Assembly: GCA_947483555.1 (NCBI GenBank)
Contig: CANKMW010000004.1
Coordinates: 99,290 to 163,289, forward strand
Reading direction: 5' to 3'
DNA: 64,000 nucleotides
Origin: Myxococcales bacterium
GTDB taxonomy: Bacteria; Myxococcota_A; Polyangia; Haliangiales; Haliangiaceae
Shown here piece by piece: positions 50,222-59,013 of the stretch. Position 1 is the stretch's first letter; every line of letters starts with the position of its first letter. The notes under the pieces were generated by a model. The model was not told the origin of the DNA. It saw only the letters and a list, made by a program, of their open reading frames with translations, and did not search any database. Position numbers and translations under genes: made by a program.

Positions 50222-51505
50222 TCACGGGGTCAACCAGCGGCGCCAGCCGCCAGCGAACAGGGCCTGCTCGGCCTCGACCAGCGCGGCGTGGAGGTCGCTC
50301 ATCGACGAAAACCGCTGCCGGGCGCGCTTGGCCAGGCAGCGCTCGATCACGCGGCCGAACTCCGGCGGCAGCGGCGCGATCGGACTCGCGACCTCCGGGA
50401 TCGGCTCGGTGAGGTGCTTGACGCAGAGGTCGCGGATGGTCGGCGCGCGATAGGGCGGCGCGCCGGTCAGCATCTCGTACAGCACCGCGCCGAGCGCGTA
50501 CTGGTCGCTGGCCGGCTCGGCGTTGAGGCCACGGATGATCTCGGGTGCGATGTATGACGGGGTGCCGAACACGTACTCCAACGTCTCACCGCCGCCCAAC
50601 CGAGACGGATCGTCCAGGGTCTGGGCGAGCCCGAAGTCGACGAGCCTGGCGCTGTCATCGGCGATCAGCACGTTCGAAGGTGAGACGTCTGCATGGATCA
50701 CGCCAGCCGCGTGGGCTGCGGTCAGCGCCGCCGCCAGTTCGCGCGCGATCTTCACGGCGGCGCGAGGCTCGAGCGCCTCCCCCGCCATGAGTTCGGCCAG
50801 GCTCCCGCCGTCGAGCAGCTCCATCACCAGGTAGGGTCGACCGTCGGCGACGTAGCCGAAGTCGAACACGTCCACGATGTTGGGGTGCTTGATGCGCGCC
50901 GCTGCGCGGGCCTCGTGCAGGAAGCGGCCGGCCGACTCCGGCGACTGTGCATCGAGGGTGAGGATCTTGAGCGCGCACGAGCGGCCAAGCGCGCGGTGTG
51001 TGGCCTCGAAGACCTGCCCCATGCCACCGGCGCCCAGTCGACGACCGAGGACGTACTGCCCGATCGAGGCGCCCGCCTCGATCTTCAGCGGAGTCGCCAC
51101 GGTGGCGCGGCTGCGCGCCGCCAGGTTGCGCACCAGGACCTGGGCGCGTGGCGACCGTCCGGGACGCGTGGTCACGACGATCTCGGCGGTGTTCCGCGGA
51201 CCCCGCACCACGCAGCGTCCGGTCGTTGGACGACGGGCGACGAGGTCGATCTCGGCGAGCAGCGCCAGGCGCGCGACCACGGCGGCACCGAGCGCACCGT
51301 CGAACGCGGTCATCGCGATCGTCTGGCCCTGACGCTCGATCGAGAGATCGTAGCGATCCTCGTGCGCCTGGCGCGGCTCGAGCCACAGCGTGTCGGCGTC
51401 CGCGGCGATGGCGGCGTCGAGCAGGACGTCGCAGACGGTGGCCGGAGACAGCGCGGACAGGGATGGGGCGGCTGGGGCGGCCATACAGCTCGAAGCAGTG
51501 TTCAT
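50222..51505 (-). CDS. Ser/Thr kinase with N-terminal degenerate GspE/PilB-like domain
   Basis: The product has 427 residues. Residues about 23-133 follow a type II secretion ATPase N-terminal segment: VCDVLLDAAIAADADTLWLE, FDGALGAAVVARLALLAEID and RPTTGRCVVRGPRNTAEIVV, with no Walker motif. The kinase domain (about 150-410) has LGAGGMGQVFEA, the Lys of CALKI at residue 180, and VIHADVSPSNVLIAD, where HRDLKPEN is altered. DFG and GTPSYIAPE are intact. AAGGAGAGACG precedes the ATG. The same N-terminal domain is the stand-alone protein at 41604. Confidence 0.88.
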   Translation of the reverse strand: MNTASSCMAAPAAPSLSALSPATVCDVLLDAAIAADADTLWLEPRQAHEDRYDLSIERQGQTIAMTAFDGALGAAVVARLALLAEIDLVARRPTTGRCVVRGPRNTAEIVVTTRPGRSPRAQVLVRNLAARSRATVATPLKIEAGASIGQYVLGRRLGAGGMGQVFEATHRALGRSCALKILTLDAQSPESAGRFLHEARAAARIKHPNIVDVFDFGYVADGRPYLVMELLDGGSLAELMAGEALEPRAAVKIARELAAALTAAHAAGVIHADVSPSNVLIADDSARLVDFGLAQTLDDPSRLGGGETLEYVFGTPSYIAPEIIRGLNAEPASDQYALGAVLYEMLTGAPPYRAPTIRDLCVKHLTEPIPEVASPIAPLPPEFGRVIERCLAKRARQRFSSMSDLHAALVEAEQALFAGGWRRWLTP

Positions 51506-51582
51506 GACGTCTCTCCTTGGATACCTCCTCGGCCGTTCTCGCACCCGCTGAAGGGCCAGTCGGCCGTAGCCGGCCGTAGCGC

Positions 51583-51598
51583 TGGCACACGAATCGCA
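51583..51598 (+). promoter_or_regulatory. Sigma-54 promoter of second REC-kinase/NtrC pair
   Basis: TGGCACACGAATCGCA has GG-N10-GC geometry and a TGGCAC -24 element. The predicted +1 near 51609 lies beyond an ATG at 51605 but two bases before a GTG at 51611, which is therefore the likely start. A direct repeat (cggccgtagc twice) lies just upstream. Confidence 0.7.
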
Positions 51599-51610
51599 AA
51601 GGCAATGGGC

Positions 51611-52795
51611 GTGCATCACCTTACAGCGGCCATCACCCTGGATCCCAGCCCCCAGACCGTGTCGAGCTCGTCGGCCCCCCAGCCGACCGATCCGACTGGC
51701 GTGCGCGTGCTGGTCGCTGACGACGAGCCCGAGGTGCGACGCATCGTGGCCAGCGCGCTGCGACGGCTCGGGTTCGAGGTCCGCACGGTAGAGGACGGCG
51801 ACGCCGCGATCGCGCTGGCCGAGGCGACGCCCTTCGATCTCGCGCTGGTCGACCTGGGGATGCCGACCGGCGGTTTCGAGGTGGTGCGCCGGCTCAGAAG
51901 CCTGTTCGGGCAGGCGATCCACATCGAGATCCTGAGCGGCAACGACGATCCGCGGGCACGGATCGAGGCCTTCGACGCCGGCGTCGACGGGTATCTGATG
52001 AAGCCCATCTCGATCAGCGAGTTGCAGAAGCGCGTTCACGCGGCGGCACGTGCCCAGCAGGCGTACGTCAGCGCCCGGCAGGCGCACGAGAAGGCTGATC
52101 GCCTGCTTGCGTGGGGCACCGAGGCCGCCGCCCTGCTCGCTCACGACCTCAACAACGGCCTCGCCATCGCGCTGTCCAACATGACCTACCTGTCGCAGGT
52201 CCTGAAGGTCGACGATGACGACGAGCGGCAGGCTCTCGGGGCCACGGTGCGCGCCCTGCGCCGCATGGCTGGCCTGGTCGCCAACTTCGTCGACGTCGCC
52301 CGATTCGAGGATGACGCGCTGCGTCCGCGCCCTGGGCGGGTCAAGGTGCGCGAGCTCCTTCTCGAGGTGATGGCGATCCACGCCCCCTCGATGACGCGAC
52401 AGATCCATCATTCGGTGTCGTGCGACCAGGACATCATCGCCAACTTCGACGAAGCGCTCATCGCCCGGGTCCTGCACAACCTGGTCGGAAATGCGCAGCG
52501 CTACTGCAATCCCGGCGGAACGGTCCGGATGGCGGCCAGGGAGATCGTGCGCGGCAGCGAGCCGACGCGCATCGAGATCATGGTCCACAACACCGGGCCG
52601 CACATCCCGCCCGCGCTCGCCGCGCGGCTGTTCGGCAAGTATGCCCAGGGCAAGGACGGCCAGCGCGGGCTCGGCCTCTACTTCTGCCGCCTCGCGTGCG
52701 AGGCGCACGGCGGCTCGGTACGCCACGATGCGACTCCAGACGGCCCTGCCTTCGTCCTGTCGCTGCCCTGCGGCCAGATCACCCCGGTCGGGTAA
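51611..52795 (+). CDS. Histidine kinase with N-terminal receiver domain (copy 2)
   Basis: The product has 394 residues, the same length as its paralogue at 42114. Receiver: VRVLVADDEPEVRRIVASAL, acceptor in LALVDLGMPTGG, YLMKPISISEL. H-box: AALLAHDLNNGLAIALSNMT. HATPase: LHNLVGNAQRYCNPGG and GKDGQRGLGLYFC. The GTG start is set by the sigma-54 promoter; the ATG at 51605 would add two residues. It precedes the NtrC-type regulator by 60 bp. The spacer carries repeated GGGTAA words. Confidence 0.9.
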   Translation: MHHLTAAITLDPSPQTVSSSSAPQPTDPTGVRVLVADDEPEVRRIVASALRRLGFEVRTVEDGDAAIALAEATPFDLALVDLGMPTGGFEVVRRLRSLFGQAIHIEILSGNDDPRARIEAFDAGVDGYLMKPISISELQKRVHAAARAQQAYVSARQAHEKADRLLAWGTEAAALLAHDLNNGLAIALSNMTYLSQVLKVDDDDERQALGATVRALRRMAGLVANFVDVARFEDDALRPRPGRVKVRELLLEVMAIHAPSMTRQIHHSVSCDQDIIANFDEALIARVLHNLVGNAQRYCNPGGTVRMAAREIVRGSEPTRIEIMVHNTGPHIPPALAARLFGKYAQGKDGQRGLGLYFCRLACEAHGGSVRHDATPDGPAFVLSLPCGQITPVG

Positions 52796-52855
52796 TCACG
52801 GGTAATCAGGTGTTTCCGGCTTCCCCACGGGCGGGGTAACATCTCGATTGGGGAA

Positions 52856-54265
52856 ATGGACAAGCAGAAGCCCCGGGTGCTGGTGGTAGACGACGATCCG
52901 CAGCTGGCGCGGATGATCCAGCGCGCGCTCGCCCGCCGGCATTTCGATGTGGAGTCCATCTGCACCCCGGATGAGGTCGAGGACCTGGTCCGGCGGGCGC
53001 GGACCGATGACTGGGACGCGATCCTGCTCGACGTGAATATCGGCTCCGTGAGCGGCCTCGACGTGCTGGCGCGCCTGCGCGAAGGCGGCAACCGCAGCGC
53101 GATCGTCATGCTCACTGCGGACGACAGCGCCGCCACCGCCACTGCCGCACTGCGCGGCGGCGCGTTTCACTACATCGTCAAGCCCCCGCAGGGCTCGACG
53201 CTCGTCGACATCATCGATCTCGCGGTGCGTCACACGGCCATCCACCGCGACCTGGCGCTGCCCGGCGCCGATGATCCGGCGATCGGCCCGCTGCTCGGAC
53301 GTAGCGACGCAATGGCGGACCTGCGCCGCATGGTGCCGCGCATCGCCGAGGCCAACGTCAGCGTCCTGATCATCGGCGAGAGCGGCACCGGCAAGGAGGT
53401 CGTCGCGCGAGCGCTGCACCAGGCGTCGCCCCGGTCCCGCCGGCCCTTCGTGCCACTCAACTGCGGCGCCATCCCCGAGGGGCTCATCGACAGCGAGCTG
53501 TTCGGCCACACCCGCGGCGCGTTCACCGGCGCCACCAGCGCGCGACCCGGCGTCTTCGTCGAGGCCGACGGCGGCACCTTGTTCCTCGATGAGATCGGCG
53601 ACATGCCGCTGGCGGTGCAGGCCCGACTCCTGCGCGCGCTGCAGGAGCGCGAGGTGCGTGCGGTTGGCAGCGACGGCGCGCGGGCCGTCGATGTCCGCGT
53701 GATCGCAGCGACCAACGTCGACCTCGGCCGCGCGGTCCAGGACGGGAAGTTCCGCGCCGACCTCTACTTCCGCCTCAACGTGGTCAACCTGCGGGTCCCT
53801 CCGCTGCGAGAGCGGCCCGAAGACATCCCGGCGCTGATCGCCGCCCTGCTCCAGCGTCACGCCGGCGAACGGCGGCGCTTCTTCGACGACGACGCGCTCG
53901 ACACCCTGGTCGCGTACGCCTGGCCGGGCAACGTCCGCGAGCTGGAGAACGCGATCTTGCACGCGCTGGCGATGACCCGGGAGGGCACCATCGATCTCGC
54001 GGCGCTGCCGGGGGCGATCACCACGACGCGAAGGATGCCGCGCCTCGACGCCCCCTCGGTGCCCGAGGCGCAGGTCGACCGCGTCTCGCTCACCGACACC
54101 AAGCGACGAGCGGCAACCGAGACCGAGCGCAACTACTTGACGCGCCTCCTCGAGCAGACCAGGGGCAGCATCTCGGCGGCGGCGCGCATCGCCTCCATCG
54201 ATCGCACCAACTTCCGCCGCCTCCTGCAGCGCCACAACATCGACGCTAGCAAGTTCAAGACCTGA
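52856..54265 (+). CDS. NtrC-family sigma-54 response regulator, FlrC-like (copy 2)
   Basis: The product has 469 residues, identical in length to copy 1. Receiver: [20 protein letters not shown] with acceptor in [16 protein letters not shown]+: [44 protein letters not shown]. Fis helix-turn-helix: [20 protein letters not shown]. The recognition helix [14 protein letters not shown] is nearly the same as in copy 1, so both may bind similar sites. GGGGAA precedes the ATG. Confidence 0.92.
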   Translation: MDKQKPRVLVVDDDPQLARMIQRALARRHFDVESICTPDEVEDLVRRARTDDWDAILLDVNIGSVSGLDVLARLREGGNRSAIVMLTADDSAATATAALRGGAFHYIVKPPQGSTLVDIIDLAVRHTAIHRDLALPGADDPAIGPLLGRSDAMADLRRMVPRIAEANVSVLIIGESGTGKEVVARALHQASPRSRRPFVPLNCGAIPEGLIDSELFGHTRGAFTGATSARPGVFVEADGGTLFLDEIGDMPLAVQARLLRALQEREVRAVGSDGARAVDVRVIAATNVDLGRAVQDGKFRADLYFRLNVVNLRVPPLRERPEDIPALIAALLQRHAGERRRFFDDDALDTLVAYAWPGNVRELENAILHALAMTREGTIDLAALPGAITTTRRMPRLDAPSVPEAQVDRVSLTDTKRRAATETERNYLTRLLEQTRGSISAAARIASIDRTNFRRLLQRHNIDASKFKT

Positions 54266-54340
54266 GCCGCGCAGCCGACCTCGTGCGTCAAGCACCGAAC
54301 AGCTCGAGGACGCCGCTAACCGTACGCTACCTGACGTCGT

Positions 54341-54781
54341 TCACCCGGGTCGTTGGCCACCCACCCGGGTCGCGGTCCACTCAGGGCCAGCTGGAGCAGT
54401 CGATGATGCCGCCCCGACCTGACGCAGCGAGATCTCGAGCGCGAAGACCAGCTGATCGTCGTCCCATGGCTTGAGGAAGAAGCGGTGCACGGCGCCCTCG
54501 TTGAGGGCGCGGATCGCGAGCTGCACATCGGTGTTGCCGGTGACCAGCAACCGCGTCGTCTCCGGGTACAGGACCCGCACCAGCTGCAGCAGCTCGAGGC
54601 CATCGCCTTGCTGCACGCCGAGGTTGAAGTCGCTGACCACGGCGTGGAAGCGTCGCTGGCGCATCATGGCCAGCGCCTCCTCCATCGATTCCACGGCGGT
54701 GACCTGGAAGCGGTGGAGCGTCCGACGCATCGCCGCGCGGATCTCCGGCTCGTCGTCACACACGAGGATCTGGTAGTCCAT
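54341..54781 (-). CDS. Single-domain response regulator
   Basis: The 146-residue product is one receiver (YQILVCDDEPEIRAAMRRTL; acceptor in AVVSDFNLG; HRFFLKPWDDDQLVFALE) with a short unstructured tail. The KPWDDDQL ending is common in RpfG-like and REC-only regulators. GGAGAGCGAGC precedes the ATG at 54781. It converges on the second NtrC-type gene with 75 bp between. Confidence 0.87.
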   Translation of the reverse strand: MDYQILVCDDEPEIRAAMRRTLHRFQVTAVESMEEALAMMRQRRFHAVVSDFNLGVQQGDGLELLQLVRVLYPETTRLLVTGNTDVQLAIRALNEGAVHRFFLKPWDDDQLVFALEISLRQVGAASSTAPAGPEWTATRVGGQRPG

Positions 54782-54920
54782 GCTCGCTCTCCGCTCTGGG
54801 CCGCCAACGGGCGGCATGTCTCCAGGTTCGGCCGCCCGCCCGCGCCGTGAAGGGCAGACGCGACCGGGAGTGAAGCTCGTGACGCGGACGCCGGGACGCG
54901 GCCGATGCCATGATGGCCCC

Positions 54921-56264
54921 GTGGTCGTACCTGATCCCACCCGCGACCCACTGGTTGCCCTCGCGCGCCGTCACCTGTGGCCACCGTACACCTCGCCCGA
55001 GCGCCACCAGGAGCACGACCCGCTGGTCATCGTCGATGCCGACGGGCCCTGGCTCCTTGACGCTGGCGGCGGTCGCTACCTCGACGGCATCTCGTCGTGG
55101 TGGACGTGCACGCTCGGCCACCGCCATCCGCGGCTGCTCGCCGCGCTCGCCGCGCAGGCGGCGCGCCTCGATCATGTCGGAGCCGGTGGCGCCATCCACC
55201 CGGCGGTCGCCCACCTGGCCGCCGAGCTGTGCGCGGTGGCCCCGGCCGGCCTCGAGCGCGCCTTCTTCAGCGACGACGGATCGACCGCCGTCGAGGTCGC
55301 GGTCAAGATCGCGTTCCAGTACTGGCAGCAACACGGCCGACCGGCACGGCAGCGCTTCCTGGCCCTGTCGTCGGCGTATCACGGCGACACCCTGGGCGCG
55401 GTCAGCCTCGCCGGCGCCGAGGCCGGCGGGTTCTTCACCGTCTTCGCCCCGCTGCTGTTCGAGGTCGCCCGCGCGCCGGCCGCCGACGGTGGGGACGCCG
55501 ACGGTTGCGTCGCGGGCTGGGATCGGGTCGCCGCCGCGATCGAGGACCGGCTGGCGCGCGACGGCGACAGCATCGCCGGCGTCATCGTCGAGCCGCTGGT
55601 GCAGGGCGCCGGTGGCATGCGCACCTACCCGGCCGAGGTGTTGCGCCGCATCGCTGACGCGACCCGACGGGCCGACAGCTTCCTCATCGCCGACGAGGTG
55701 TTCACCGGCTACGGCCGCACCGGCGCGATGTGGGCCTGCGACCTCGCTGGCGTGGCTCCGGATCTGCTGTGCACCGCCAAGGGCTTCACCGCCGGCATGC
55801 TCCCGATGGCCGCGACCCTGGCGACCGCGCGCATCTACGACGGGTTCCGCGCCGCACCGGACGGCGCGCCGCGCACGTTCATGCATGGCCACAGCTTCTC
55901 GGGCCATCCGCTCGGCGCCGCGGTGGCGCGCGAGGTGCTCGCCATCTACCGCGACGAACGGATCGTCGACGGCGTCGCCGCGCGGGCCGTCCGCCTCTCC
56001 GCAGCGCTGGCGCGCGCCGCCGCGCTGCCCGGCGTGCGTCGACCGCGCCAGCTCGGCCTGATCGGCGCGGTCGACCTCGGCGACGGCGGCTACGGCGGCG
56101 GCGGCGGCCCGCGCTTCACCGACGCCGCGCGGCGCCGCGGGCTGTACCTGCGACCGCTCGGTGACACCGCGTACGTCTGCCCGCCGCTCAACATCCCGAT
56201 CGCCGACCTCGACCTGCTGCTCGACGGTTTCGTCGACGCCGTGGCCGAGTGCGCGGCGCCCTGA
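54921..56264 (+). CDS. bioA: Adenosylmethionine-8-amino-7-oxononanoate aminotransferase BioA
   Basis: This 447-residue class III PLP aminotransferase of biotin synthesis has the motifs GISSWWTCTLGHRHPRLLAA (substrate-binding Trp pair), FFSDDGSTAVEVAVKIAFQ, LSSAYHGDTLGAVSLAG, FLIADEVFTGYGRTG and the PLP-lysine loop LLCTAKGFTAGMLPM. The GTG at 54921 gives the usual N-terminus, but longer in-frame starts exist. No other bio genes are adjacent. Its stop lies inside a 12-bp tandem repeat. Confidence 0.9.
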   Translation: MVVPDPTRDPLVALARRHLWPPYTSPERHQEHDPLVIVDADGPWLLDAGGGRYLDGISSWWTCTLGHRHPRLLAALAAQAARLDHVGAGGAIHPAVAHLAAELCAVAPAGLERAFFSDDGSTAVEVAVKIAFQYWQQHGRPARQRFLALSSAYHGDTLGAVSLAGAEAGGFFTVFAPLLFEVARAPAADGGDADGCVAGWDRVAAAIEDRLARDGDSIAGVIVEPLVQGAGGMRTYPAEVLRRIADATRRADSFLIADEVFTGYGRTGAMWACDLAGVAPDLLCTAKGFTAGMLPMAATLATARIYDGFRAAPDGAPRTFMHGHSFSGHPLGAAVAREVLAIYRDERIVDGVAARAVRLSAALARAAALPGVRRPRQLGLIGAVDLGDGGYGGGGGPRFTDAARRRGLYLRPLGDTAYVCPPLNIPIADLDLLLDGFVDAVAECAAP

Positions 56265-56302
56265 TCGGCGCCCTGATCGGCGCCCTGATCGGCGCCCTGA
56301 TC
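56255..56302. repeat. Four tandem copies of a 12-bp unit at the bioA/icd junction
   Basis: GGCGCCCTGATC is repeated exactly four times. The first copy contains the bioA stop codon, and the array ends one base before the icd stop on the opposite strand. Each copy contains GGCGCC and a TGA in the bioA frame. This is a slippage-type expansion between convergent genes. Confidence 0.9.
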
Positions 56303-56303
56303 G

Positions 56304-57521
56304 TCAGGCCTTCAGGAGCGCGGCCAGGTTGTCGTCGAGCGCGGTCAGGAAGCCGTCGGTGGTGAGGAACGGCTGCTCGGGTCCGATCAGGATGGCGAGA
56401 TCCTTGGTCATCTTGCCCGACTCGACGGTGTCGACGCAGACCTTCTCGAGGGTCTCGCCGAACGCCACCAAATCGGGGGTGTCGTCGAAGCGGCCGCGAT
56501 ACTTGAGGCCCTGGGTCCAGGCGAAGATCGACGCGATCGGGTTGGTCGACGTCGGCTTGCCCTTCTGGTGCTCGCGGTAGTGGCGGGTCACGGTGCCGTG
56601 CGCAGCCTCGGCCTCGACGGTCTGGCCATCGGGGGTCAGCAGCACCGACGTCATCAGGCCCAGCGAGCCGAAGCCCTGGGCCACGCTGTCGGACTGCACG
56701 TCGCCATCGTAGTTCTTGCACGCCCACACGAAGCCACCCTCCCACTTGAGCGCGCTGGCCACCATGTCGTCGATCAGGCGGTGCTCGTAGACGATGCCCT
56801 TGGCCTTGAACGCGGCGTCGAACTCGGCGTCGAACACGCGCTGGAACAGATCCTTGAAGCGGCCGTCGTACTTCTTGAGGATGGTGTTCTTGGTCGACAG
56901 GTAGACCGGCCAGCCGCGGTCGAGACCGTAGTTGAGGCAGCTGCGCGCGAAGCCGAGGATCGACTCGTCGAGGTTGTACATGCCCATCGCGATGCCCGGC
57001 TCGGCGAACTCGTAGACCTTGTGCTCGATGACCGGGCCGCCGTCCTTGGGCGTGAAGGTCATGGTCAGCGTGCCGGCGCCCGGGACCAGGAAGTCGGTGG
57101 CGCGATACTGGTCACCGAAGGCGTGGCGGCCGACGACGATCGGCCGGGTCCAGCCCGGGACCAGTCGCGGCACGTTCTTGCAGATGATCGGCTCGCGGAA
57201 GATGGTGCCGCCGACGATGTTGCGGATGGTGCCGTTGGGCGACTTCCACATGTCCTTGAGGCCGAACTCCTTCACCCGCGCCTCGTCGGGCGTGATGGTG
57301 GCGCACTTGACCGCCACCCGATGCTCCTTGGTGGCGTTGGCAGCGTCGACCGTGACCTGGTCGCTGGTCGCGTCGCGGTGCTCGATGCCGAGATCGAAGT
57401 AGCGGAGGTCGATCTCCAGGTACGGCAAGATCAGCTGCTGCTTGATCTTGTGCCAGATGATGCGCGTCATCTCGTCGCCGTCCATCTCGACGACGGGGTT
57501 CTTCACCTTGATCTTGGCCAT
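56304..57521 (-). CDS. icd: NADP-dependent isocitrate dehydrogenase (dimeric, type II)
   Basis: This 405-residue enzyme oxidises isocitrate to 2-oxoglutarate. The sequence is of the eukaryote-like homodimeric type: [78 protein letters not shown] and [20 protein letters not shown]. The ATG at 57521 has AGAAGGAAGCG upstream. It is a housekeeping gene unrelated to the flagellar block. Confidence 0.95.
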   Translation of the reverse strand: MAKIKVKNPVVEMDGDEMTRIIWHKIKQQLILPYLEIDLRYFDLGIEHRDATSDQVTVDAANATKEHRVAVKCATITPDEARVKEFGLKDMWKSPNGTIRNIVGGTIFREPIICKNVPRLVPGWTRPIVVGRHAFGDQYRATDFLVPGAGTLTMTFTPKDGGPVIEHKVYEFAEPGIAMGMYNLDESILGFARSCLNYGLDRGWPVYLSTKNTILKKYDGRFKDLFQRVFDAEFDAAFKAKGIVYEHRLIDDMVASALKWEGGFVWACKNYDGDVQSDSVAQGFGSLGLMTSVLLTPDGQTVEAEAAHGTVTRHYREHQKGKPTSTNPIASIFAWTQGLKYRGRFDDTPDLVAFGETLEKVCVDTVESGKMTKDLAILIGPEQPFLTTDGFLTALDDNLAALLKA

Positions 57522-57557
57522 CACGCTTCCTTCTGCGGGTATGGCCAACTTGTAGCA

Positions 57558-58634
57558 TCAAGCGCCGGGGCGGGTGCGCGGCTGCGCGAGTGAACGACGG
57601 CGGCGGCGGCCCACGCCGGCCATGACCACCACCGCCAGCACCAGGACGTGGGGGGTCGTCCCGTTGCTGGCGCCACTCGCGCAGCCGCATCCACCGCTGA
57701 TCTCGTCGGAGCCCAGGCCGCCGTCCGGATCGCCCGGATTGCCGGCGGCGTCGGGTGCGGGCTGGCCGCCGGCGTCGGGCACCGGCTGGCTACCACCGGC
57801 GTCGGGGCCGCTGCCGCTGCCGGCATCAGGGCCACCGGTGCCAGCGTCGAGCGTGCCGCCGGACTCGCGCAGGCCGAGCCGCTGATCGAGCAACGTCACC
57901 GAGTTCTGGGTCGAACCGCCACACTGGCATTGGCGGTTCGAGTACTCGCCGCACGCCGACGCGACGTTCTGGAAGCTCTTGTCGCCGCACCCGCTGAGGT
58001 AGGTCATCGGGTCCTGGCACAGCCGCGAGTGATCGAGGCCGAACGAATGCGCGACCTCCTGCGCGTTGGTCTCGCACACCGACCGGTAGTCGGTGCCGTA
58101 GACCTCCGCGAACGTGAACACGATCGAGTTGCCGATGACGCCGCAGCTGAACGGCGACACCCCACCGACCCCGGCCTGCATGCCGACGTCCTGCGGCCGG
58201 CCAGCGACCACCAGCTCGTAGTGCGGGACGTTGCCCGGATCGACGTCGGTGATGGTCACGTTCCAGCGCCAGAACATGGTGGTCATGCAGGTCATGACCT
58301 GCTGCCATCCGGCCGCCGAGACGTTCCACGCCGGGATGGTCCGGGTCTGACTCACGATCGTCGAACGATTGGTGCGCGAGTCGTTGTTGCCGGGCACGTA
58401 CGTGCCCCCGCTCTTGTTCAGGTAGAAGACGGTTGGCGCAGCATGATCGAGCACCACCGGCGGCGGCGGCAGCCAGTCGGGCCCATCGACGATCACGTAG
58501 CTGGCGCGCGGGATGCCATCGGCTGGCGCCAGATCGCCGACCAGCTGGCCCTGCGACCCTGGAGTCTCGGCTCGCGCTGGCGAGGCAGCGACCGACAGGG
58601 CGCCGATGATGATCAGGGTGTGGAGCTCGCGCAT
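57558..58634 (-). CDS. Exported metalloprotease-like protein with MYXO-CTERM-type tail
   Basis: The product has 358 residues with a signal peptide (LHTLIIIGALSVAASPARA). The catalytic-like motif is AQEVAHSFGLDHS, where the first His of HExxHxxGxxH is Gln, so zinc binding may be impaired. Many Cys lie in SACGEYSNRQCQCGG and nearby. A Gly/Ser/Asp/Pro linker follows, then GGCGCASGAS, a hydrophobic stretch (HVLVLAVVVMAGVG) and RRRRR. This is the MYXO-CTERM sorting form known from myxobacteria, which anchors proteins at the surface. A GAGGAGGTGACC site supports the start. Confidence 0.82.
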   Translation of the reverse strand: MRELHTLIIIGALSVAASPARAETPGSQGQLVGDLAPADGIPRASYVIVDGPDWLPPPPVVLDHAAPTVFYLNKSGGTYVPGNNDSRTNRSTIVSQTRTIPAWNVSAAGWQQVMTCMTTMFWRWNVTITDVDPGNVPHYELVVAGRPQDVGMQAGVGGVSPFSCGVIGNSIVFTFAEVYGTDYRSVCETNAQEVAHSFGLDHSRLCQDPMTYLSGCGDKSFQNVASACGEYSNRQCQCGGSTQNSVTLLDQRLGLRESGGTLDAGTGGPDAGSGSGPDAGGSQPVPDAGGQPAPDAAGNPGDPDGGLGSDEISGGCGCASGASNGTTPHVLVLAVVVMAGVGRRRRRSLAQPRTRPGA

Positions 58635-59013
58635 GGTCACCTCCTCGCGCTGCCCTTCATCACGTTCCGTGCCAGCACGCCGACCCGGCACACCGCGACC
58701 AAGCTTCTGGTGACATGGCCACCGCCGACCCGGCCGACCTCGGCTCGCGCGGCGCCGATCGCGCCAGCCGGGCGCGGCGAGCGTGGCGAACCGCCTCGCG
58801 AACTGACGGGCGCACCCGGCGAGCCGCTGACATCGCCGACTCGTCAGCTGCGAGTCGCTGACATCGAGGCCGGGTGGGTGCGAGGACCTGCCATCGCACC
58901 TCGGCCTGCCAGGAGCGTGTTGAACTAATCCCACTGCGGGCGGTCAGCCCGCCGGATGGTGAGCAGCAGAGCCGCCGAGCCATCGCGGCCATCGCGGCCC
59001 GGCTCGTGGTCGA
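58635..59013. other. 379-bp gene-free stretch
   Basis: No convincing coding sequence is seen on either strand. It holds the ribosome site of the MYXO-CTERM gene, two copies of CGCTGACATCG, and near 58936-58952 a GCGGGC-ggtca-GCCCGC stem that may terminate the HNH gene coming from the right. Confidence 0.6.
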
